Shown here: one piece after another, positions 40,901 through 48,028 of the stretch
Numbering within the stretch: position 1 is the first letter of the stretch
How the letters are laid out: every line of letters begins with the position of its first letter
Origin: Lysobacteraceae bacterium NML91-0213
Lineage (GTDB): Bacteria; Pseudomonadota; Gammaproteobacteria; Xanthomonadales; Xanthomonadaceae
DNA length: 64,000 nucleotides
Assembly (NCBI GenBank): GCA_002798175.1
Contig: NWQL01000002.1
Span: 490,733-554,732 of the forward strand
Reading direction: 5' to 3'
Translations under genes and position numbers: made by a program
Notes under the pieces: model-generated
Told to the model about the DNA's origin: nothing
What the model saw: the letters and a program-made list of their open reading frames with translations, nothing else
Databases searched by the model: none

Positions 40901-41476
40901 CGGCTCCAGCTTCTTCTTCAGATCGTCATCGGCATACCGGCGCAGTCCGGTGAGCTGGCGCACCGCATCGTCCTCGCCGGTGGCGCTGAGCGCCACGCGC
41001 AGGATCGGCTCGGTCGACGGATTGAAGCGCAGCACCACCGGCGGTGCCACTTCCAGTGGCAGTTGCAGGGTCTCGAGCTTGTCGCGCACCTCGAGGCCGG
41101 CCTGGTCCATGTCGGTGCCCCAGGCGAACTCCAGCACCACGTCGCTCTGCCCGGTGCGCGAGACCGACTTCATCTTGCGCAGGCCCTTCACCACGCCAAG
41201 CGCCTCTTCCACCGGCTGGCTCACCAGCGCCTCGATTTCGGACGGCGCGGCGCCGGTGTATTCGGTGCGTACCGTCAGCGTCGGGAAGCTCAGGTCGGGC
41301 AGCAGGTTGACCTTGAGGTTGCCCAGCGCCAGCAGGCCGAACAGCAGCAGGCTGACCGTCACCATCGCCACGGTCACGCGACGCCGGGTGGAGAATTCGA
41401 TCACCCCGCCCCGGGCGTGCGGCCCCGGGCCGGTGCCTGCGGGGGCGCCAGCCATGTCGTCATCGATCCGGTTCAT
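37964..41476 (-). CDS. RND efflux permease, first of two, with extended central loop
   Basis: 1170 residues, longer than AcrB (1049). Helix 4 has the full relay GLVVDDSIVVLESI (Asp469, Asp470) and helix 10 GLVVKNAIILIDKV (Lys1050). The extra length lies in a Gly/Ala/Ser-rich stretch in the first periplasmic domain (about 270-320) and in a cytoplasmic linker between helices 6 and 7 (about 557-640, rich in Arg, Trp and Pro). It is coupled by four-base overlaps to the adaptor upstream and the second permease downstream. Probably exports organic compounds by proton antiport. Confidence 0.93.
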   Translation of the reverse strand: MNRIDDDMAGAPAGTGPGPHARGGVIEFSTRRRVTVAMVTVSLLLFGLLALGNLKVNLLPDLSFPTLTVRTEYTGAAPSEIEALVSQPVEEALGVVKGLRKMKSVSRTGQSDVVLEFAWGTDMDQAGLEVRDKLETLQLPLEVAPPVVLRFNPSTEPILRVALSATGEDDAVRQLTGLRRYADDDLKKKLEPVAGVAAVRVGGGLEDEIQVELDTQMLARIGLPIETVIQRLKQENVNLSGGRLEQGTQRFLVRTVNQFADVEEIRGMLVATQSVASGGGGGADEVARIAAASGDAAVMAAAMQAQSAGSGASRAVADGRPVRLRDIAEVRQGWRERESIIRLDGREAVELAIYKEGDANTVATADAVHARLERLRKEVPPGIELTVVDDQAKFIRAAIADVKFDAVLGGTLAILIIFLFLRSGWSTFVIGLSLPVSIITTFFFMDQMGLSLNVMSLSGLALATGLVVDDSIVVLESIAKARERGLGILAAAIEGTREVSMAVVASTLTLVAVFLPLVFVEGIAGELFRDQAITIALAVSISLVVAMTLIPMLSALGAQSPMQFPDEAPHPQWRPDRRWQKPVAATGRGIGASIRGVWFAIAWTVVRAWRGVVALVGPVMRKASDLSMAPYNRAERGYLRLLPAALARPVLVMGVAAAAFLASLAVVPMLGTDLIPQLAQDRFEMTMKLPPGTPLRETDRVMADVQRTHADEDGVAVLFGYSGSGTRLDASPTDSGENVGKLTVVMADGGSRALESTLSDALRATMARYPGAQVDFSRPALFSFSTPLEIELRGQDLESLAVAGQRMAELLRASPNYDDVKSTVEQGAPEIQIVFDQARAGALGLTTRQIADAVVRSVRGEVATRYNFRDRKIDVLVRAQQDQRGSLEAIRNLVVNPEAARPVRLSAVADVVSTTGPSEIHRADQVRVAVVSANLRGIDLGTAVTDVQRMVADANAAGAGLGAGVSMHIGGQGEELASSLRSLLFAFALAIFLVYLVMASQFESLLHPFVILFTIPLAVVGAVLALLVTGNTISVVVFIGLILLVGLVVKNAIILIDKVNQLREEGVPKREAMVEGARSRLRPIVMTSLCTVFGFLPLALAFGEGAEVRSPMAITVIGGTIVSTLLTLVVIPVVYDLMDRRGDAWYRARGLRARGATDAALVASTQAQHA

Positions 41477-42618
41477 TGGCGTTCGCCGCTGCTGTCGTCG
41501 GGTGCGGCGGTCGCCGCTGCCGCCACGCGCGGGCCGATCACCTGCACCAGACCGCCATCGCGCAGCGCGACCTTGCCGGCAGTCACCACCGCGTCGCCCG
41601 GCTCCAGGCCCTTGCGCACCTCGACGAAGTTGCCGTCGACATAGCCGAGCTCGATCGGGGTGCGCACCGCCTTGCCTTCCCGCACCACGTACACCGAAGG
41701 ATCACCCTCGTCGTCGAGCAGCGCCAGCCGCGGGATGGTCAACGCGTCCGCACGCTGGTCGTAGTCGATGCGGATGCGGCCGAACATTCCGGGTTGCAGA
41801 GCGCCGGGTTGCAGGTCGTCGCCGGCGAACGCGCAGATCACCCGGAACGTGCCGCTGCCGGCATCCACCACCGGCGCCACGCGGTCGACGGTGCCGGTGA
41901 ATTCGCGGCCGGGCAGTGCATCGACCTGCAGGCGCACCGGCAGACCGGCACGCAGGGTGGCGAGTTCGCGTTCGGGCACGTTGAGCGTGGCCTCGAGGCG
42001 CGAGTTGTCGATGATGCGCAGGATCGGCGTGTTGATCTGCACGAAGTTGCCGGTCTTGATCGAACGCGAGGCGACCACGCCCGGGATCGGCGCCACCACG
42101 TTGGTATAGGACAGCTCCAGTTGCGCCAGCCGGTAGGCCGCGCGCACGTTCTCGAGGTCGTACTTCAGCTGCTCGTGGTCGCCGGCGCTGATCAGCTGCT
42201 GCGAAGCCAGCCGGTCGGAGCGGTTGAAATTGCTTTCGAGCTTGCTGAGCTGCGCCTGCAGCTGTGCCAGGTTCAGGCGTGCACGATCGGGATCCAGCCG
42301 CACCAATGGCTGGCCGGCGCGGACCACGTCGCCCTCCTCCACCAGCACCTGCAGCGCCACGCCCGAGGTCTTCGCCACCACCTGCGCTTCCGCCTGCGCT
42401 TCCAGTGGTGCGGTGCCGGTGTAGCTGGCGGCGATCGCACGCCGCGAGGCCTCCGCCGTTTCAACCGGCACTGCCGTGGCGGCAGGGTCCGCCTGTTCCT
42501 TGGCGGCGGCGTCCCCTGCCCCCTTGCCGCAACCGGCCAGCATGGCGAACAGGAAAACCATTCCGATGGCCGTCAGGCCCTGGCGCCAGCGCATGGCGGC
42601 TACACGATACGAACGCAT
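41473..42618 (-). CDS. RND efflux periplasmic adaptor (membrane fusion lipoprotein)
   Basis: 381 residues. A signal sequence with lipobox LAGC is followed by ETAEASRRAIAASYTGTAPL, a biotinyl-lipoyl-like half (QVLVEEGDVVRAGQPLVRLD), a coiled-coil hairpin (about 120-165) and the barrel and membrane-proximal domains (INTPILRIIDNSRLEATLNV, GLPVRLQVDALPGREF). It bridges the inner-membrane pumps to an outer-membrane channel; no TolC-type gene is present in the window. The ATG at 42618 is favoured; a second at 42594 is possible. Confidence 0.93.
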   Translation of the reverse strand: MRSYRVAAMRWRQGLTAIGMVFLFAMLAGCGKGAGDAAAKEQADPAATAVPVETAEASRRAIAASYTGTAPLEAQAEAQVVAKTSGVALQVLVEEGDVVRAGQPLVRLDPDRARLNLAQLQAQLSKLESNFNRSDRLASQQLISAGDHEQLKYDLENVRAAYRLAQLELSYTNVVAPIPGVVASRSIKTGNFVQINTPILRIIDNSRLEATLNVPERELATLRAGLPVRLQVDALPGREFTGTVDRVAPVVDAGSGTFRVICAFAGDDLQPGALQPGMFGRIRIDYDQRADALTIPRLALLDDEGDPSVYVVREGKAVRTPIELGYVDGNFVEVRKGLEPGDAVVTAGKVALRDGGLVQVIGPRVAAAATAAPDDSSGERQ

Positions 42619-43071
42619 GTCCGTGGATCCCCGAAAACGTGTGTGATTGGTGTTGTAGTTATGTATATCACCAGAACCAGTGCGTGCTATCCGCCGAAGG
42701 TCATGGTGACTCGTGGCGACCCACCGGCAACGCGGACGACACCCCCGGGTCCGCCTGCTGCAGCCGCAGTTCCGATTGATCGCCCCTTCCGGCCGACGAG
42801 GGCGAACGCCGAGCGACGCCCCCCGACACCGGGCGCGCATCGTAAGCGATCACGAACGGGCCGATGCATGCACATGCCTCCACCAACGCCGCCGCGCCGG
42901 ATGCGAGGCCAGCGCGGGCACAGATGCGAGACCCCGGAGGCAACCGACGCGCATCTTGGGATGCACGGTGAACGCAGGCTATACTCGGGCGATTGCGCGC
43001 CAGGGGAAGCGGGCGCCCGATCCCTTCCGGCCAACGCCACGCGAAACCAGCCAACAGGAATGCGGAACAAC
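42619..43071. other. Divergent regulatory region between the RND operon and the cytochrome genes
   Basis: A 453-base gap without a convincing gene. The left third (about 42635-42680) is AT-rich for this genome and reads GATATACATAACTAC on the minus strand, probably the RND promoter area, though no good -35 was found. The right end holds the cytochrome promoter (42956-42985). No regulator gene is adjacent. Confidence 0.5.
42956..42985 (+). promoter_or_regulatory. Putative promoter of the cytochrome c pair
   Basis: TTGGGA (42956-42961) and TATACT (42980-42985) are 18 bases apart on the plus strand, roughly 85 bases upstream of the first cytochrome ATG. Confidence 0.55.
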
Positions 43072-43410
43072 ATGATGCGACCGCTACTTGCCGCCTGCCT
43101 TGCCCTTGCCGCCACAGGCGCGGCCCACGCGCAGCAGCCGCAGCCGGCCACCGGCACACCCGATCTCGAAAACGGCCGCATGCTCACCTATACGTGCCAT
43201 GGCTGCCATGGCATTCCAAACTACAAGAACGCGTATCCCAACTATCGCGTGCCGAAGATCGGTGGCCAGCCCGAGCCCTACCTGGTCAACGCACTGACCG
43301 AGTACCGCAACAGCGGGCGCCGGCATCCGACGATGGAAGTGCAGGCCAAGAGCTTCTCCGACCAGGACATCGCCGACATCGCGGCGTTCCTGTCCAGCCT
43401 GCAGCAGTGA
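43072..43410 (+). CDS. Small class I cytochrome c, secreted
   Basis: 112 residues: a signal peptide (RPLLAACLALAATGAAHAQ), a single haem site CHGCH in TYTCHGCHGIPNYKNAYPNY, KIGGQPEPYLVNAL, and a distal Met in the HPTMEVQAKSFSDQDIADIA region. A periplasmic electron carrier by family. ATGs at 43060, 43072 and 43075 are in frame; 43072 has GGAA at suitable distance. The stop is eight bases before the next cytochrome gene, so they form an operon. Its redox partner is not evident. Confidence 0.85.
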   Translation: MMRPLLAACLALAATGAAHAQQPQPATGTPDLENGRMLTYTCHGCHGIPNYKNAYPNYRVPKIGGQPEPYLVNALTEYRNSGRRHPTMEVQAKSFSDQDIADIAAFLSSLQQ

Positions 43411-43418
43411 GCCGCGCC

Positions 43419-43853
43419 ATGACCCGTCTGCATCTCATCGCCCTTCCGATCGCCACCGCGCTGCTGCTGTCCGCCTGCTCCGGCGGCAACGACAGCGAAA
43501 ACTCCGCCACCGCGCAGAACCGCTCCTCGTCCGCCGGATTGCCCAAGGGCCGCGTCGAGCAGGGCGAGGCGCTGGCACACACCAAGGGCGAGGCCACCGG
43601 CCAGTCCTGCATCGACTGCCACGGCCCCGATGGCAACGAGCCGCTGGATCCCACCTACCCCAAGCTGGGCGGCCAGTACGCCGATTACCTCGCCCATGCG
43701 CTGCAGGCGTATCGCGCCGGCGAGCGCTCCAACGCGCTGATGGCCAACCAGGCCTCGGGGCTCAATGACCAGGAAATCGCCGATCTGGCGGCGTACTTCG
43801 GTTCGCGGCCCGCGCAGATCGTGACGCTGGAAGCCACGCACTCGTCGCGCTGA
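43419..43853 (+). CDS. Class I cytochrome c lipoprotein
   Basis: 144 residues: a lipoprotein signal with lipobox LLSAC (SGGND follows), a Ser/Asn-rich linker, and one haem site CIDCH in GQSCIDCHGPDGNEPLDP, then KLGGQYADYLAHALQAYRAG and a distal Met in NALMANQASGLNDQEIADLAAYFGS. Related to its upstream neighbour in layout, suggesting duplication. The lipid anchor would hold it on a membrane face in the periplasm, where the soluble partner could pass electrons. Confidence 0.85.
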   Translation: MTRLHLIALPIATALLLSACSGGNDSENSATAQNRSSSAGLPKGRVEQGEALAHTKGEATGQSCIDCHGPDGNEPLDPTYPKLGGQYADYLAHALQAYRAGERSNALMANQASGLNDQEIADLAAYFGSRPAQIVTLEATHSSR

Positions 43854-43878
43854 CCGGGCACCACACAGCGCCACCGCC

Positions 43879-43900
43879 GACGGAGCCGCAGGGCTCCGTC
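43879..43900. terminator. Hairpin between converging cytochrome and TonB-like genes
   Basis: GACGGAGCC (43879-43887) and GGCTCCGTC (43892-43900) form a nine-base stem with loop GCAG. The following GTTCGTT is only weakly T-rich, but the position between converging genes supports a terminator role. Confidence 0.55.
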
Positions 43901-43911
43901 GTTCGTTGGGG

Positions 43912-45522
43912 CTACCGGGCGTCGTCGCCTTCCTGCAGTTCCGGCTTCCACGGGATATCCGGCGGCGGCCGCGCCCCGGCCTCGACGTCCTGCATGTTGG
44001 GGTCGGTGATGCCGCAGCCGCCGCCGAACGCCAGCAGGGCCACGTCACAGCGGATCGACTTGCTGCTTCCCGGGATCGGGATCAGCACGGTACGGATGCT
44101 GCGTCGTACCCATTCCTCGAGCAGGTTCTCGTGGGGCACCCAGAAGCGGTCCAGCGAGGTCGGCTCGAAACCCGAAGGTGGCCGGCGCAGCCAGGTGCCC
44201 ATGCGGTCGATCTTCTCGTAATCCTCGGTGATCGTGCCGGGTGGCAGGCCACCGCCGACGCGCCCGGCACCGGGCGGCAATTGTGGGCGTCCATCGCGGT
44301 TGAACAGGCCCGCGGTGCCTGCCTGCCCACCCGGTCGATCCTGCGCGGCGGTGTCCCAGTCGTCGCCGGGACGCAACGACGGGATCGCCCCGGGGGCCGG
44401 CGACGCGGTCGCGCCGGCTCCGGCCGCGGTGGCATCGGGCCGCGTGCCCGCATCGCTGGACGGGGTCGCGCCGGTACTGGCGATTGCGGAAGACGAGGGC
44501 CCCGATGCCGCCGCGTCGGCACTGGCACTCCCCTGCCCCGGTGACGGCTCGCGCAGCGCGATGTCACGCACCGGGGCGGGCTGTGCGTCGCGCTCCACGA
44601 CAGGCGCCTGCACGGACGGTGCGGTGATCCGGGGTGCCTCGGGGCGGCGCACCGGCACCACGACCTCGCGTTCGGCCAGCTCCACCACCGGCTGTTCGAT
44701 GCGCGGCGCGGCGTCCACTTCCACCGGCCGCAACGCGGGCAAGGCCGGTTGGGCCAGTTCCACCGGATCCTGCACCGGGATCTCGCGGTCGCGCAACGCG
44801 ACGGTGCGCTCGCGCAGCGTTGGCTGCAGCACCGGCACCTCCGGCGGTGGCGGGACCACGAAGGTGGTGTCCGGGGTCGGCGTCTCGGTGACCACCAGCG
44901 GTTGCTCGGCGACCGCCGGCTGCGGTTCCGGCTGGGGGGTCGGCGGCGGCAACTCCTGCGCGGAGATCGCTGCAGCGCGTTCCGGCGATGCCACCGGCGG
45001 GGCTGGCGAAGCCGACGAAGCCTGCTGTTCGTCGCTCCGGTCAGCGTCGGTCGACGAAGGCGGGCCGGCCCCCTCGTCGCGCGGAGTGCCCTCACCGATC
45101 CAGGTCACCTCGATGACGCTGTCGTCGCCGGCCTGGGTCGGGCCCGCCCACGGCGGCACGATCATCAGCCAGCCAAGCAGGAACAGCCCGACCAGGTGCA
45201 GCACGCCCGATACCGCGCCGGACAGCCGCCGCGTGCCACGCTCGTCGTCCGGGGCCGGCTCCCAGTGCTGCCGCCACAGCACGGTGAACACCTGCCAGCG
45301 GTTCTCCAGCACCTCGCCCGGTGGCAGCGGACGCGGCTCGCGCGCGGCCAGCCGCGCGACGATGTCTTCAGCCGCCGCGCCGCGCACCCGGCCGGGATGG
45401 GCCTGCATCGCGTCCAGCCAGGCCTGCCAGCCGGGAGGGAACTCGCCGGCAGGCACGGGTGGACGGATCGAGCGGCGCTGGCGCCTGTGCAGCGCGGAAA
45501 TCAGTTCGGCGGAGGAAAACAC
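43912..45522 (-). CDS. Proline-rich transmembrane repetitive protein, TonB-like layout
   Basis: 536 residues. A cytoplasmic part of about 100 residues ([17 protein letters not shown]) leads to a single membrane helix (about 104-122, [20 protein letters not shown]), a very long Pro/Ala/Glu/Val-rich periplasmic region with irregular repeats ([35 protein letters not shown]), and a conserved C-terminal domain ([34 protein letters not shown] with a Cys pair). Similar proteins are annotated in Xanthomonads as transmembrane repetitive proteins; function unknown. It follows nfuA on the same strand after 16 bases. Confidence 0.75.
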   Translation of the reverse strand: MFSSAELISALHRRQRRSIRPPVPAGEFPPGWQAWLDAMQAHPGRVRGAAAEDIVARLAAREPRPLPPGEVLENRWQVFTVLWRQHWEPAPDDERGTRRLSGAVSGVLHLVGLFLLGWLMIVPPWAGPTQAGDDSVIEVTWIGEGTPRDEGAGPPSSTDADRSDEQQASSASPAPPVASPERAAAISAQELPPPTPQPEPQPAVAEQPLVVTETPTPDTTFVVPPPPEVPVLQPTLRERTVALRDREIPVQDPVELAQPALPALRPVEVDAAPRIEQPVVELAEREVVVPVRRPEAPRITAPSVQAPVVERDAQPAPVRDIALREPSPGQGSASADAAASGPSSSAIASTGATPSSDAGTRPDATAAGAGATASPAPGAIPSLRPGDDWDTAAQDRPGGQAGTAGLFNRDGRPQLPPGAGRVGGGLPPGTITEDYEKIDRMGTWLRRPPSGFEPTSLDRFWVPHENLLEEWVRRSIRTVLIPIPGSSKSIRCDVALLAFGGGCGITDPNMQDVEAGARPPPDIPWKPELQEGDDAR

Positions 45523-45538
45523 TCGCGCCGGGGCCCTG

Positions 45539-46132
45539 TCAGGCGACGTCGCGCGGCACGTACGGCGCGTCGCCGGTGTCGTGGTCGGTGGCGTCGCGCA
45601 CGGCGGTCACCCCCGGCACCTTCTCCATCAGGGTCTTCTCGATGCCCTGCTTGAGGGTGACGTCGGCCATCCCGCAGCCATGGCAGCCGCCGCCGAAGCG
45701 CAGCACCACCACGCCGTCGCCGGTGACTTCCACCACCGACACGTGACCGCGGTGCTGGGCAAGCTGCGGGTTGATCTCGTGTTCCACCAGCCAGCGCACG
45801 CGTTCCACCAGCGATGCCGAATCCGCCGGCACCTCGCCCTTGATCTTCGGCGCGCGGATCTGCAGCTGGCCGCCGGTGGCCTGCGCGGCGTAATCGATCT
45901 CGGCCCCGTCAAGCCAGCGCACGCTGTCGGCTTCCAGCCACAGGGTGAAACCTTCGCAATCCACCGCCCACTCGTCGCCGCGCAGGTCGCCGGGTTCGGC
46001 GAACTCGAGTCGTACGTCGGCACGCGGGGTGCCTGCATGCATGGCCGCCAGGCGAACACCCAGGCCGGGCAGGCCCTCGCGTTCGATGAGGGTGCGGAAG
46101 TGGGTCTGCGCGCTGTCGGAGATCTGGATCAT
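45539..46132 (-). CDS. nfuA: Iron-sulfur carrier protein NfuA
   Basis: Receives Fe-S clusters and delivers them to target enzymes, notably under oxidative stress. 197 residues: an N-terminal degenerate A-type (HesB-like) domain ([20 protein letters not shown]) lacking its cysteines, and a C-terminal Nfu domain with the cluster-binding CX2C in [26 protein letters not shown] sequence (by position 140-165). This two-domain layout defines NfuA. It is transcribed divergently from phhB. Confidence 0.95.
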   Translation of the reverse strand: MIQISDSAQTHFRTLIEREGLPGLGVRLAAMHAGTPRADVRLEFAEPGDLRGDEWAVDCEGFTLWLEADSVRWLDGAEIDYAAQATGGQLQIRAPKIKGEVPADSASLVERVRWLVEHEINPQLAQHRGHVSVVEVTGDGVVVLRFGGGCHGCGMADVTLKQGIEKTLMEKVPGVTAVRDATDHDTGDAPYVPRDVA

Positions 46133-46228
46133 CGGCGTATTCTAGCCCTCCCGTCCCACCTTTTCCGGAACGCCGGCGTGCGCAGCCCTGCGCCGTTGGC
46201 CTGCGGTTGGATTACCGAGGAGCCCGCC

Positions 46229-46570
46229 ATGTCCGATCTCGTGCCGCTTGCACAGGCCCACTGCATCCCGCGCAGGGGCATCGAACACCGGCTGCCGGAA
46301 GCGCGCCTGCGCGAACTGCTGCCCGAGCTTCCGGAATGGGAACTGGCCGAGAACGGCCACGCGCTGGTGCGCACGTTCCGCTTCGCCGATTACCACCGCA
46401 CCATGGCCTTCGTGAATGCCCTGGCCTTCATCGCCCACCGTGAAGACCACCACCCCGACCTCGGCGTGCACTACGACCGCTGCGTGGTGCGCTGGTCGAC
46501 GCATGATGTCGGCGGCCTGTCCGAGAACGACTTCATCTGCGCGGCCAAGGCCGACGCGCTGGTCGGCTGA
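46229..46570 (+). CDS. phhB: Pterin-4a-carbinolamine dehydratase
   Basis: Recycles the pterin cofactor of aromatic amino-acid hydroxylases. 113 residues with the family motif [20 protein letters not shown] and [14 protein letters not shown], giving the conserved His-His-Pro, Tyr, and Trp/His-Asp positions. The N-terminus ([16 protein letters not shown]) fits. A phenylalanine hydroxylase gene is not within the window. It converges on rluC. Confidence 0.92.
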   Translation: MSDLVPLAQAHCIPRRGIEHRLPEARLRELLPELPEWELAENGHALVRTFRFADYHRTMAFVNALAFIAHREDHHPDLGVHYDRCVVRWSTHDVGGLSENDFICAAKADALVG

Positions 46571-46598
46571 GGTTTCCTTCAGCTGCGACCGGGGACGG

Positions 46599-47564
46599 TC
46601 AGCCGCCGAGCGCGTCGAGCACGGTTGCGAGCTCCGGCGCCAGCGGCGCATGCAGCACATAGGGCACGCGGCCGTCCTCGAGGGCGAACTCCATCGACGC
46701 GGCATGCAGCGCGAGGCGCTTGAGGCCGATCTGCTCGCGCAGGCGCCGGTTGACCTCCGGATCGCCGTACTTGTCGTCGCCGGCCACGGGGTGGCCGATA
46801 TGCCGGGCGTGCACCCGGATCTGGTGGGTGCGGCCGGTCTCGATGCGGACTTCGCACCACGAGTGGCCCCCACGGCGCTCCAGCACCCGGAAGTGGCTGG
46901 TCGACGGCTTGCCGGCGTCGTTGACCTGCACATGGCGCTCGCCGCCCTGGCGCAGGCCGACATGCAACGGGGCGTCGACGGTCATCGTGCCGTCGGGCAT
47001 CCGTCCGGCCAGCAGCGCGAGGTAGCGCTTGGCGATGCCGCCGTCGTCCTCGCGCATCAGTGCCTGCAGCGTGGTCAGCGCCGAGCGTTTCTTGGCGATC
47101 ACCAGCAGGCCGGAGGTATCGCGGTCGAGCCGATGCACGAGTTCGAACGGCTCGTCGGGCCGCAAGGCGCGCAGCGTCTCGATGACGCCGAAACTGATCC
47201 CGCTGCCGCCGTGGCTGGCGATGCCCGAGGGCTTGTTCAGTGCCAGCAGGCGGGCGTCCTCGAACACGATCGCCGATTCGATCGCCTGCAGCAGCCCCTT
47301 CGCGGGGCGGCCACTGGCGCCGGCCTCTTCCAGCCGCACCGGCGGGATCCGTACCTCGTCACCGCCTGCGAGCTTGCGCTCGGCCTTGGCGCGACCGCCA
47401 TTGACGCGCACCTGGCCGGAGCGCACGAGCTTGTAGACCAGGCTGCGCGGCGCGCCTTTCAGCTGCCCCAGCAGGAAGTTGTCGAGGCGCTGGCCGTCAC
47501 GGTCGTCGGGCACCCGCACGGTGCGGGCACCACCGGCGCGTTGGGGGGTTTCTGAATGGGACAT
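46599..47564 (-). CDS. rluC: 23S rRNA pseudouridine synthase RluC
   Basis: Makes pseudouridines at 955, 2504 and 2580 of 23S rRNA in E. coli. 321 residues: an S4 RNA-binding domain (QRLDNFLLGQLKGAPRSLVY), then the RluA-type catalytic domain with HRLDRDTSGLLV (catalytic Asp147), LALNKPSGIASHGG and RTHQIRVHARHIGHPV. The divergent arrangement with rne across a 464-base gap matches other gammaproteobacteria. Confidence 0.95.
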   Translation of the reverse strand: MSHSETPQRAGGARTVRVPDDRDGQRLDNFLLGQLKGAPRSLVYKLVRSGQVRVNGGRAKAERKLAGGDEVRIPPVRLEEAGASGRPAKGLLQAIESAIVFEDARLLALNKPSGIASHGGSGISFGVIETLRALRPDEPFELVHRLDRDTSGLLVIAKKRSALTTLQALMREDDGGIAKRYLALLAGRMPDGTMTVDAPLHVGLRQGGERHVQVNDAGKPSTSHFRVLERRGGHSWCEVRIETGRTHQIRVHARHIGHPVAGDDKYGDPEVNRRLREQIGLKRLALHAASMEFALEDGRVPYVLHAPLAPELATVLDALGG

Positions 47565-47587
47565 CGGCGATTTTGATCTGCTACACT
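47559..47587 (+). promoter_or_regulatory. Putative extended -10 promoter of rne
   Basis: TGCTACACT (TACACT at 47582-47587 with the TG extension) lies 17 bases after GGACAT (47559-47564), which overlaps the rluC start codon. It would give a leader of about 430 bases before rne. Confidence 0.4.
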
Positions 47588-48028
47588 CGCCGCGCGATAT
47601 AAGGGTTTGATTTCGCAGGAAGTTGCGGGCAGTGCGGCCGAGATGGCCGGCGCCGCGCGCGCGGGCCGAAAGCCCACCTTCCTTCGATTCCGATGCAGTG
47701 CGCGGCCACCGCCCCCGGGGCGGACATGTTAGCGGCTCATCGGCAGGCCCGGCCATCGTCCGGCCCGCGAGGTTCCGGTGTAATGAACATGACCCGCGTG
47801 GCGACGGCCCAGCCGACCCGCCTCCGGCCTTAAAACAGACAACGAACAACAAGCGCTCCCGCGGTTCGCCGTGGTGTCGCAGCGCTGGAATACCCAAGGC
47901 CGCGCCGCCAGGCGCCGGGGCATGTCTGCCCTGCCCACCGGGCTCCTGCCCGGGTGGCGCGGTCCAAGTCTCCAGAGGCGAGACGCCCCACGGCGTTCCG
48001 CGCGGTGCAGCGCGCGAGGAACGCACCC
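47565..48028 (+). other. Long rne leader / rluC-rne intergenic region
   Basis: 464 bases without a convincing gene. It contains GC-rich inverted segments (for example GGCCCGGCCATCG...CCGGCC around 47748-47766) and an A-rich patch (about 47832-47855). In E. coli the rne leader is long and structured and allows RNase E to control its own mRNA; a similar role is inferred here from length and place only. Confidence 0.45.

Noticed and set aside
47954..48028. Upstream in-frame start for rne
   Set aside because: The 25 extra residues are unlike RNase E, whose conserved start MKRMLINA is at 48029 with a ribosome site.
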